Positions 5,731-11,911 of a stretch of DNA of 12,067 nt are shown here, piece after piece. Source of the stretch: Candidatus Bathyarchaeota archaeon (GTDB lineage: Archaea; Thermoproteota; Bathyarchaeia; Bathyarchaeales; DTEX01); assembly GCA_003601695.1 (NCBI GenBank), contig PIYH01000030.1, forward strand, positions 1 through 12,067. Reading direction: 5' to 3'. A program made the translations under genes and the position numbers. Within the stretch, counting starts at the first letter, position 1; each line of letters begins with the position of its first letter. The notes below the pieces were generated by a model. It did not search any database. It had not been told where the DNA came from and saw only the letters and a program-made list of their open reading frames with translations.

Positions 5731-7158
5731 TTAAAGTATAGGTATGAGCTTTATTTCGGAGAAACCTTCCTTTTCTGTTAAATTAATATTCAGTAATGGT
5801 GTCTCAGGTTTGATTCCGTGCAAGAAGAGGGCGCCGTCGATCTGCTTCACTTTCAAGTGTATATGTGAGAGGGCTCCTAGCTGACTTGCTATGAAGGCTG
5901 TAGGCCTAATTATGTTTATTCTGACGTCCTTATTGTTTCTTATTCTGGCTACGTCTTCGCCGAGAGTTTTCAACGCGTCTTTTTCGCCGTATATGTACTC
6001 GATGGAGTCATATCCGACGACGGATAGCACGGATTTACCCGTCTTTTTTCTGAGCTCTGAACAGATACTCCAAAATCTCTCTAGGTCTTCTAGGATTGAA
6101 GCTCCTCTTAGAGATATGATATTCGGGTCTTTACTCCTTTCTTTGCCTGTAAATGCATAGTCAATCACTTTAAAGTTACTCTGCGATTCTTTTTCTTCAA
6201 CGTATGGCAATATGCTGCTTCTTATCGTCTCACCAGTTAATCCTTGAGGTGGAAGGACCACTACGCCGTGTCCTTGATTCAAAAAATTGCATATGGTTGG
6301 ACGGGTCAATTTTTCAAGTGGGTAGACGACATCACCTTCAATCTCAAGAAGGTCATAGTTACCCTTACGGAACATCCCTTTCAAGATATGGTCGAGGTCA
6401 CGAATGCCCATTGAGAAACTTTCTTTGCTGTGAGGTATAATTCTATATCTTCCTTCAGGCTCGCTGATGCCCGTAACTGTAATCGGTGGAAAAACTTGAA
6501 ATCCTCCTTCAAGGGTGAAGGCAAGCTTAGGATACGCAACCCTTGTTCCCCGAAGCTTTAATATAGATAGTTCTCTCAAAAGAGATTTCTCGTATTCTTT
6601 TCTCTCTAGATTAAGCACCCCATCAGCTACGAATTCTTCCATGCCTAGGCCTATCCTTTCCTCTCCGAATGGAACCTCAACAATCATAAGAGTTGTGCAT
6701 CCCGCCTTCCGAACAATCCTGCCTAAAACCGTGTGAACAAGTATCCTCGCGTCATGCGGTCTCTCGAATGCCTGAGCAATAGCTGAAAACAAATCTATCA
6801 CAAGCCGTTTAGCCTTAATTCTGCTGATCTCTTCTAAAATCATATTCAGAATAGATGAAACTCCCGTTTCTCTCACTGTGAGAAAGTCGAGATAACGGAA
6901 TCTTCCCTCCTTTTCTAGACGTTCAAAGTCAAATCCAAACAATCTCATGTTTTCATAGAATGTCTCACGATCCTCAGAAAAATTTACATAAACCCCATTC
7001 TCACCGTATTCGACAGCTCCTCGATAAAGAAAACGAGCTGAAAAGACCGTTTTACCTGTGCCAGGATTCCCCGTAATCAGAATCAAGCTACCCCTAGGAA
7101 ACCCTCCGCCAAGAACATCATCTAACCCATCTACTCCAGTAGGAATACGTTTCTTCAT
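5731..7158 (-). CDS. Double-domain KaiC-family ATPase with degenerate second P-loop
   Basis: A 475-residue RecA-fold ATPase of the archaeal KaiC/RadA-like group. Domain 1 (about 1-225) opens with the family entry motif IPTGVDGLDDVLGGGFPRG (5-23), has Walker A GNPGTGKT (30-37), NFSED (59-63; one of the two usual catalytic Glu positions is Ser61, the other is Glu62), Walker B RLVIDLFSA (118-126, Asp122), then EEFVADGV (174-181) and LKLRGT (200-205). Domain 2 repeats the entry motif at about 250-265 (MGIRDLDHILKGMFRKG), but the P-loop position reads EGDVVYPLEKL (274-284), so it should not bind ATP normally. A Walker B-like VVGYDSIEY survives later. Such proteins act as ATP-dependent signalling or regulatory switches. 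AGGTG five bases before the ATG supports the start. It heads a two-gene unit with the NitrOD5-like protein. Partner and output are unknown. Confidence 0.85.
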   Translation of the reverse strand: MKKRIPTGVDGLDDVLGGGFPRGSLILITGNPGTGKTVFSARFLYRGAVEYGENGVYVNFSEDRETFYENMRLFGFDFERLEKEGRFRYLDFLTVRETGVSSILNMILEEISRIKAKRLVIDLFSAIAQAFERPHDARILVHTVLGRIVRKAGCTTLMIVEVPFGEERIGLGMEEFVADGVLNLERKEYEKSLLRELSILKLRGTRVAYPKLAFTLEGGFQVFPPITVTGISEPEGRYRIIPHSKESFSMGIRDLDHILKGMFRKGNYDLLEIEGDVVYPLEKLTRPTICNFLNQGHGVVVLPPQGLTGETIRSSILPYVEEKESQSNFKVIDYAFTGKERSKDPNIISLRGASILEDLERFWSICSELRKKTGKSVLSVVGYDSIEYIYGEKDALKTLGEDVARIRNNKDVRINIIRPTAFIASQLGALSHIHLKVKQIDGALFLHGIKPETPLLNINLTEKEGFSEIKLIPIL

Positions 7159-7163
7159 GTCAA

Positions 7164-7168
7164 CACCT
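7164..7168 (-). promoter_or_regulatory. Shine-Dalgarno of the KaiC-family gene
   Basis: Read on the minus strand, AGGTG stands five bases before the ATG at 7158. This is a near-perfect archaeal ribosome-binding site and fixes the start. The next methionine downstream is at residue 71, well inside domain 1. Confidence 0.65.
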
Positions 7169-7214
7169 AAGCTTCGTTTAGGATTTTTAAAAAAAAAGAT
7201 TCTATTTTAAGATT

Positions 7215-7381
7215 ATGTTTAAAAGAGGGATCGAAGAGCATTAACCGTAGTTGTTTGCATCATTGTTTTGATAGTAGCGACTGGCATCTACTTTTTACCT
7301 CTCAAGCCCAAGCCTGAAGTATTCCAACCAGCAGCGATTGCCAAGGATGATATCCAGCCATTGTTTAAACTTGACCTTTAA
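7215..7381 (+). pseudogene. Relic of a membrane-anchored protein N-terminus
   Basis: An open frame at 7223-7381 encodes a basic start (KRDRRALTV), a hydrophobic segment (VVVCIIVLIVATGIYFL) and a proline-rich linker (PLKPKPEVFQP), ending at TAA 7379-7381. This is the classic look of a signal anchor followed by an extracytoplasmic linker. No start codon exists in that frame, but ATG at 7215 in the neighbouring frame would give MFKR and join it if one base were removed or two added near 7221-7229. I read it as a frameshifted and truncated gene relic lying in the agaS upstream region. The original product cannot be named. It could also be a chance hydrophobic stretch. Confidence 0.35.
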
Positions 7382-7417
7382 TGGAGGCGAGCGACCTATT
7401 CATCGAGGAGGCTGTAA

Positions 7418-7428
7418 TGTTTATATCA
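7418..7428 (+). promoter_or_regulatory. TATA box of agaS
   Basis: ATGTTTATATCA in this position is a good TATA-like element. Transcription would begin near 7450, giving a leader of about 45 bases that includes the GGTGAT ribosome-binding site at 7478-7483. Confidence 0.5.
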
Positions 7429-7477
7429 TAATCTTTATTCTTATAGATGTGAAGATCCATATATATCTCAAATGGAT

Positions 7478-7483
7478 GGTGAT
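7478..7483 (+). promoter_or_regulatory. Shine-Dalgarno GGTGAT setting the agaS start
   Basis: GGTGAT matches the anti-Shine-Dalgarno tail of archaeal 16S rRNA and lies seven bases before the TTG at 7491 and ten before the ATG at 7494. It supports a start here rather than at the upstream ATG at 7338. Confidence 0.6.
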
Positions 7484-7493
7484 TAAGAACTTG

Positions 7494-8723
7494 ATGAACC
7501 CGCTTCATGAGCTGGTTGAGCTGCCTCCAGAGACACGCGTCTCCATGGGAATAGGGCATACTCCGAAGGAGATAGAGTCTCAGCCGAAGGTCTGGATGAA
7601 AAATTTTGAGCTCCTAAAAAAACGGAAGGACGAGATAAGATCCTTCATTGAGTCAAGGATTCTGCGGAAGAAGCATATCAGAGTTATCCTTTCAGGAGCT
7701 GGGACATCAGGATTCATAGGCTTATCTGTTGAGGGTCTCTTTAGAAAACGTTGGTGTAAAGACGTTGAAGTCTGGCCGACGACAGATATAGTAACCAGCT
7801 GGGACTCGATCTTCCTTAAAGATGTGGAGACAATCCTGATATCGTTCGCCAGATCCGGGAATAGCCCGGAAAGCGTCGGCACCATTCTCCTAGCGAATAA
7901 GTTTCTAGATAGAGTCAGCCATATAGTCATAACGTGTAACAGACATGGAAAGCTCGCAAAGATGTTTAATGAAGACGAGAACGTTCTGCTTCTCGTAACT
8001 CCTGAAGAAGCTAATGATAAAGGCTTAGCTATGACCTCTTCATTCACAACTATGACCTCAACCGCTCAATTTCTTGCATACATTGAAGACGCGAATAGGT
8101 ATGAACGGATCATAAAAAGTCTGTCAGAAGCTGCTGAGATTATCATAGAGAAATATTCCAGCCTCCTTAAGGAGATTTCAAACCTAAACTTTGAAAGAGC
8201 ATTCTTTCTAGGAAGCGGAGCGCTATATGGTTGCGCAGTTGAGTCAAGCTTAAAGCTTCAAGAGATGACGAGCGGAAATGTAATCTGTAAATCTGACACA
8301 TTTATGGGCTTCAGACACGGACCTGAAGTAGCGGTTAACGATAAATCATTGGTCGTCTTTTATATATCGACCGATCCATTCATCCGCAAATACGAGCTAG
8401 ACTTGATGGAGGATATTCACGCCAAGAACCTCGGATTGGTGAAGATAGCCGTCTGTGATAAGTCAACTAAAGAAATTGCCAATAATGTCGATCATGTAAT
8501 AGAATTCAATCCTGAAGGAGGCTTCAAGATTCCTGATTCCTGCAGACCGATGCTTGATGTGATAGTCGCGCAGACACTTGCCTTATTCAAGTCCCTAAAC
8601 CTAGGATTGAAACCAGATAATCCAAGCGAGAGCGGAGTGATAACACGAGTTGTTAGAGGAGTGAGAATCTACGATTATGAGAAATTCAAGAGAAACGGAA
8701 TCTTCAAAATAGCAGCTGAATGA
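7494..8723 (+). CDS. agaS: AgaS-type SIS-domain sugar-phosphate isomerase/deaminase
   Basis: A 409-residue cytoplasmic protein with two SIS (sugar isomerase) domains. Domain 1 shows LSGAGTSGFIG (66-76), the PTTDIVT stretch (95-101) and ISFARSGNSPESV (116-128). A linking GLAMTSSFTTM follows at about 177-187. Domain 2 shows FLGSGALYG (238-246), SSLKLQEMTSG (251-261) and FRHGP (273-277), then the closing NPSESGVITRVVRGV near the C-terminus. This order and these motifs closely match AgaS of enterobacteria (about 384 residues), annotated as a galactosamine-6-phosphate deaminase/isomerase or tagatose-6-phosphate ketose/aldose isomerase. The start at 7494 agrees with the family N-terminus (TPKEIESQPKVW matches the conserved E-I-x-x-Q-P-x-x-W) and with the GGTGAT site; TTG at 7491 is an equally good alternative. 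No other amino-sugar genes are in the window, so the real archaeal substrate is uncertain. Confidence 0.88.
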   Translation: MNPLHELVELPPETRVSMGIGHTPKEIESQPKVWMKNFELLKKRKDEIRSFIESRILRKKHIRVILSGAGTSGFIGLSVEGLFRKRWCKDVEVWPTTDIVTSWDSIFLKDVETILISFARSGNSPESVGTILLANKFLDRVSHIVITCNRHGKLAKMFNEDENVLLLVTPEEANDKGLAMTSSFTTMTSTAQFLAYIEDANRYERIIKSLSEAAEIIIEKYSSLLKEISNLNFERAFFLGSGALYGCAVESSLKLQEMTSGNVICKSDTFMGFRHGPEVAVNDKSLVVFYISTDPFIRKYELDLMEDIHAKNLGLVKIAVCDKSTKEIANNVDHVIEFNPEGGFKIPDSCRPMLDVIVAQTLALFKSLNLGLKPDNPSESGVITRVVRGVRIYDYEKFKRNGIFKIAAE

Positions 8724-8975
8724 AGATCTTTATAGGTTACTACTGGCTTCTCTAACCAGCCTGAACCTTCTTTATTAAAATCCAAATAAGCTATCTCCCT
8801 TTATTCTTCTTAGACTTAATTTAATTTTCAATTCAACTTTCATGAATAACTGCGAAGCCAGCAAGTACAGATGCTATAATTTAACTGGAGGAATAGCGGT
8901 TATCTTCACATCATCTATATTTTGCAATGTACTTTAGCGTCTCCATAATGGAGCGATTCCCTAAAAAATAGCAAA

Positions 8976-8984
8976 GAATATAAT
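8976..8984 (+). promoter_or_regulatory. TATA box of the ABC-2 operon, leaderless
   Basis: GAATATAAT is centred about 28 bases before the ATG at 9008, and no Shine-Dalgarno precedes that ATG. This is the arrangement of an archaeal leaderless transcript that begins at or next to the start codon. Confidence 0.6.
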
Positions 8985-9007
8985 CGTTATTGTCAGTTTT
9001 GATTTAA

Positions 9008-9757
9008 ATGGCCGAGCGGATAAGAATGGCCAATGATAGAATAGTTGAGATTAATAGTTTAGTTAAGCGATTTGGGGAATTAACAGCTCTAGATGAAGTA
9101 TCCTTTAATGTTAATAAGGGAGAGATATTCGGTTTAATAGGGCCTAATGCCGCTGGAAAGACCACGACGCTTAGAATTCTAGCAACTCTCCTTCTGCCCA
9201 CAAGCGGCCGCGTCAGGATTCTCGGATATGATGTCGTAGAAGAAGCGTCGAAAGTGAGGAGGCTGATCTCCTATCTAGCTGAGGATGCGGGGACATATAG
9301 GAATCTAACGGGATACGAGTATCTATCGATCGTTGCCAGAATATACTTCAGATCTAAGAGGGATATTGAGGAGGCTGTTGAGGAGGCTGTGAGGATCTCG
9401 GGACTCGGAGATAGAATAATGGATAAGATGAAGACTTATAGCAAGGGGATGAAGAGGAGAATTCAAGTTGCAAGGGCATTGATGACTAGGCCTAAAATCG
9501 CCATTCTAGATGAGCCTACGGCTGGGCTGGATGTATTTCACGCTCAGCACGTTAGGGATCTAATTAAGAGGCATATCTCAAATGGCGGATCTATTATACT
9601 ATCAAGCCATAATATGCTTGAGGTTGAGCACTTATGCACGAGACTCGCATTCATCCATAAGGGAAGAATAATCACTGAAGGCGAGCCTGAGGAGATAAAG
9701 GCCATATATGGAGCTTCAAATCTTGAAGAGGCATTTTTGGAGGTTCTTAAGAGATGA
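9008..9757 (+). CDS. ABC-2 type exporter ATP-binding protein (NatA/CcmA-like)
   Basis: A 249-residue ABC ATPase with the complete motif set: Walker A GPNAAGKT (45-52), Q-loop region ISYLAEDAG (87-95, where the usual Gln position appears as Glu), signature YSKGMKRR (144-151, the SKGM form usual in ABC-2 exporters), Walker B IAILDEP (164-170), D-loop AGLD and H-loop His201 (SSHNM). The C-terminal tail GASNLEEAFLEVLKR is typical of the drug/sodium/polysaccharide ABC-2 subgroup. It powers the membrane protein encoded next, whose ATG overlaps its stop by four bases (ATGA). The TATA element 28 bases before the ATG supports a leaderless start at 9008; ATG at 9026 is the only close alternative. The exported substrate cannot be told from the sequence. 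Confidence 0.92.
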   Translation: MAERIRMANDRIVEINSLVKRFGELTALDEVSFNVNKGEIFGLIGPNAAGKTTTLRILATLLLPTSGRVRILGYDVVEEASKVRRLISYLAEDAGTYRNLTGYEYLSIVARIYFRSKRDIEEAVEEAVRISGLGDRIMDKMKTYSKGMKRRIQVARALMTRPKIAILDEPTAGLDVFHAQHVRDLIKRHISNGGSIILSSHNMLEVEHLCTRLAFIHKGRIITEGEPEEIKAIYGASNLEEAFLEVLKR

Positions 9758-11073
9758 GAGGACTTAGGCCTCTAGTCGAGAAGGAAGTTAAGGATCTCCT
9801 TAGAGATCCAAGGATATACATAGGTCTAATAATTCCCATCATAATGTTCCCGATCATAGGATTCGCCATATCGATGACTACAAGTCAAGCTATGGAGGCT
9901 GCAAGGGAAAAAATAACAGTCACTATTATCGATGAGGATAGGACAGAGGCAAGTGAAAGATTCATCTCGCTACTGAGCGATTCAGGCTTGAATGTTACAG
10001 TTTCAGCCAAGAGCCTCGATGAAGCTATTAAGTCAGCTGATAAGTTAGGCTCCAAAGCTCTACTTGTAATTCATAGAGGATTCGAGGAGAGTCTGAAGCG
10101 TTTTGGGAGAGTGAACATAGAGATTTACTCAGTCATAAGGAGTATGGGCTTCAAGTCCATGGGAGTTCAGGCCGCAGTTAGCAATGTACTAAAAAGAACA
10201 TCTGAGGTTCTGAGTTCAACTCTGATATCTAGAGTAGCCCCGGATGTAGATCCCGAAGTCTTAAGAAACCCCTTAAATGTTACCGAGTATTCCGTGGTGA
10301 AGGGTAAGATCATACATGCTCCTTCAGGATCAATCTTCGGGCAGCTGATGATAGGCCATGGAGTTTTGGTTCCAATGATACTCTTTGTTCTATCAATGAC
10401 CGTTACTCAGATAGCCGCAACCGCCACGGCTGTTGAGAATGAAGAGAAGACTTTGGAGACGTTGCTGACTTTCCCAGTTAGTCGATACGATATACTCTTG
10501 GCGAAGCTTTTAGGCTCATCCGTGGTGGCCGCTCTCGGAGGAGTCATATTTGCAGCTGGCTTTGTCCTATATTTCCAAACATGCTTTAGCAGTATAGGCT
10601 TAGAATTTGGGGTCGGAGGTTTACTTACGGAGCTCCCTCCCCCGCCTTCACTTTCATATGCGATTCTCATTGTAAGCCTGATATTGGCGATATTATTTGT
10701 AACCTCGCTTGGCGTCGTCATGGGAGCATTGAGTAGTGACGTGAGGATCGCAAGTTCGCTTTTAAGCGTGATAATCATACCGGTATTACTCCCATCGTTA
10801 CTTATAGTCTACGGTAGCGTTGACTCTCTTCCGTTAGCTCTCCAGATCCTAGTCTATGCCATGCCTACCTCATACCCGATGATAATGGCTAAGGAGATAA
10901 TACTTACACCCATGCCAATGCAGGTTATCTATGGAATACCATACTCGGCAGCTTTGACGCTTATAGTATTATACGCCGCCAGCAAGATATTAACACCTGA
11001 GAAGCTCTTAACGCTACAATACAAGATAAAGCTCAGAAGAATAAAGAAGGAACGTAGATGGGAACTCGAGTAA
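9754..11073 (+). CDS. ABC-2 type exporter permease
   Basis: A 439-residue membrane protein with the ABC2_membrane_3 layout. There is a short basic cytoplasmic start (RPLVEKEVKDLLRDPRIY), a first membrane helix at about 21-41, and a large extracytoplasmic domain of roughly 150 residues (about 45-195). The C-terminal membrane block has five hydrophobic stretches beginning near MILFVLSMTVTQIA, with the conserved coupling segment ENEEKTLETLLTFPVSRYDILLAKLL between the second and third helices. That coupling pattern (E-x-x-T-L-E-x-L-L-x-x-P-x-x-R) is diagnostic of NatB/YhaP-like permeases. It is translationally coupled to the ATPase (ATGA overlap). The tail is strongly basic (KIKLRRIKKERR). Substrate unknown. 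Confidence 0.92.
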   Translation: MRGLRPLVEKEVKDLLRDPRIYIGLIIPIIMFPIIGFAISMTTSQAMEAAREKITVTIIDEDRTEASERFISLLSDSGLNVTVSAKSLDEAIKSADKLGSKALLVIHRGFEESLKRFGRVNIEIYSVIRSMGFKSMGVQAAVSNVLKRTSEVLSSTLISRVAPDVDPEVLRNPLNVTEYSVVKGKIIHAPSGSIFGQLMIGHGVLVPMILFVLSMTVTQIAATATAVENEEKTLETLLTFPVSRYDILLAKLLGSSVVAALGGVIFAAGFVLYFQTCFSSIGLEFGVGGLLTELPPPPSLSYAILIVSLILAILFVTSLGVVMGALSSDVRIASSLLSVIIIPVLLPSLLIVYGSVDSLPLALQILVYAMPTSYPMIMAKEIILTPMPMQVIYGIPYSAALTLIVLYAASKILTPEKLLTLQYKIKLRRIKKERRWELE

Positions 11074-11163
11074 GGTTAGAGGCATAGAACATGTATCCCA
11101 AGCAGATATTTGTCTATGAACAATACGGAAAAGAAAACTAATGACATTTACACCTGAAAGTTT

Positions 11164-11322
11164 CTAAGGACGTGATGAAATAACCGATTTCTTTAAAATA
11201 TCAGAAAAAATATCAGAATACTTCTTCTCTGTGCATGTCAAAGGAACAATCAAGACAATCTAAGTTATATTTTCAAGCTCTAAGCCTTCCACTTCTTTGC
11301 CCAAAAACCTCACACTATACAT
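11164..11322 (-). pseudogene. Short ORF interrupted by one in-frame TAG
   Basis: From ATG 11322 the frame reads MYSVRFLGKEVEGLELENIT, then TAG (11262-11260), then IVLIVPLTCTEKKYSDIFSD and onward to TAG at 11166-11164, 53 codons in all. The upstream TATA-like ATATAAAG on the minus strand lies about 21 bases before the ATG, which would suit a leaderless transcript. The in-frame 12-base repeat gives the duplicated SDIF/SDIL. I do not recognise the protein. It may be a pseudogene, a sequencing error or, much less likely, a pyrrolysine codon. Confidence 0.3.
11195..11218. repeat. Perfect 12-bp tandem repeat, two copies
   Basis: AAAATATCAGAA occurs at 11195-11206 and again immediately at 11207-11218. 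The 12-base unit equals four codons, so in the minus-strand frame it duplicates S-D-I without breaking the frame. Confidence 0.85.
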
Positions 11323-11358
11323 ATAATCTTAAAGTTATGCTTTATATCCTACTATCTT

Positions 11359-11460
11359 TCAGGCATAATCTCTAGCCAGAGGAATAAATAATGCGACGAA
11401 GCAGAAGACCAGAACTATTACGATCGCTGTTACGTTAGGATATCGCCAGTAGACTTTCAG
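11359..11460 (-). pseudogene. Orphan transmembrane-helix ORF
   Basis: Thirty-three codons read LKVYWRYPNVTAIVIVLVFC and continue through a hydrophobic helix to LARDYA and a TGA stop (11361-11359). TAA precedes it directly at 11463-11461 and there is no ATG, GTG or TTG at its front. It looks like the tail of a membrane protein, perhaps the same decayed gene as the frame-broken ORF at 11723-11531, but the joining frames do not match. Confidence 0.25.
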
Positions 11461-11530
11461 TTAGAGTTAATGATCTAACCAGTCTCAAATCCACCTCCAA
11501 ATCTATAGAGATACAGATTTGACGCTATTG

Positions 11531-11723
11531 TCAGGTACCCCCAACCGCGAGGAAGATTATGGAGATTAGAATTCTGAGAGCTGGATGCCCAATCATCAGG
11601 TTGGTTAATCCGAGAATCCCGTCGATGAAGAATCCAAGCAACACGCGGAGTATCGGGATGATCATCATAAATATGAAGAATGCAGAGATAAAAAAATAAG
11701 GCTTTTTTCATCCGTCCCTTCAT
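11531..11723 (-). pseudogene. Two-helix membrane protein broken by a one-base frameshift
   Basis: From ATG 11723 the first eleven codons give MKGRMKKALFF. Then a run of seven T (minus strand; 11690-11696) shifts the frame. Removing one T lets it continue as ISAFFIFMMIIPILRVLLGF, FIDGILGLTNLMIGHPALR and ILISIIFLAVGGT to TGA at 11533-11531, 63 residues with two clear membrane helices and a basic N-terminus. The unshifted frame leaves a non-hydrophobic, Trp/His/Asp-rich sequence unlike a real protein. A further 11 codons upstream (ATG 11756) are in the same starting frame. The family is not recognised. Confidence 0.45.
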
Positions 11724-11838
11724 GGTCAAAATGATCCTAAGATTAGCGTGTAACATAAAAATTGCTTCGTATAGCTAGTCATTAAATCAACTAAGGCTTC
11801 TCTGAAACGTTCTGAAACAGTTTTCCCATGATATTCCT

Positions 11839-11847
11839 TATTTAAAA
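11839..11847 (+). promoter_or_regulatory. TATA-like element before the final ABC ATPase
   Basis: TATTTAAAA would place transcription start near 11870, about 40 bases before the ATG at 11912. The direct repeat TCTGAAAC at 11801-11808 and 11811-11818 lies just upstream and could be a regulator site. Confidence 0.4.
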
Positions 11848-11911
11848 GTTCTTAATGAAAGATGATTGGCTTAAGCATTGAAGGAAACATTCGAATGGCG
11901 GGATCAACAGG

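Larger units (their letters stand above)
7159..7490. other. Divergent KaiC/agaS intergenic region
   Basis: These 332 bases hold the KaiC-gene ribosome-binding site and AT-rich promoter area at about 7183-7226, the membrane-anchor relic at 7215-7381 and the agaS promoter at about 7418-7428. The agaS frame stays open upstream to 7338, but that 52-codon extension lacks similarity to AgaS and covers the agaS TATA box, so it is not treated as coding. Confidence 0.6.
11074..11911. other. 838-bp region of broken minus-strand ORFs
   Basis: No intact gene is visible between the ABC permease and the final ABC ATPase. On the minus strand there are four protein-like segments, each broken: 11851-11726 (41 codons, no start, TAA directly before it), 11723-11531 (two-helix membrane protein with a one-base frame break), 11460-11359 (single hydrophobic helix without a start) and 11322-11164 (ORF with one in-frame TAG). 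Their clustering suggests decayed genes or an indel-rich stretch of assembly. A 12-base tandem repeat lies at 11195-11218, and two TCTGAAAC copies spaced ten bases apart lie at 11801-11818. Confidence 0.5.

Noticed and set aside
5350..5781. 143-codon plus-strand open frame opposite the NitrOD5-like gene
   Set aside because: Ser/Leu/Ile-rich composition without motifs; it is antisense to two better-supported minus-strand genes and crosses their junction.
8724..9007. Possible small genes between agaS and the ABC operon
   Set aside because: Only short frames with stops, without motifs; apart from the leaderless promoter at 8976-8984 I see nothing supportable.
11149..11188. Possible C/D box small RNA (CTGA followed by GTGATGA at 11172-11178)
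   Set aside because: The distance from the C'-like box to any D-like box is too short for a guide, and no proper C box lies upstream.
11475..11756. 93-codon minus-strand frame read straight through without correction
   Set aside because: After residue 22 its sequence is non-hydrophobic and unlike its start, while the neighbouring frame continues a clear two-helix protein. I annotate the frameshifted version instead.
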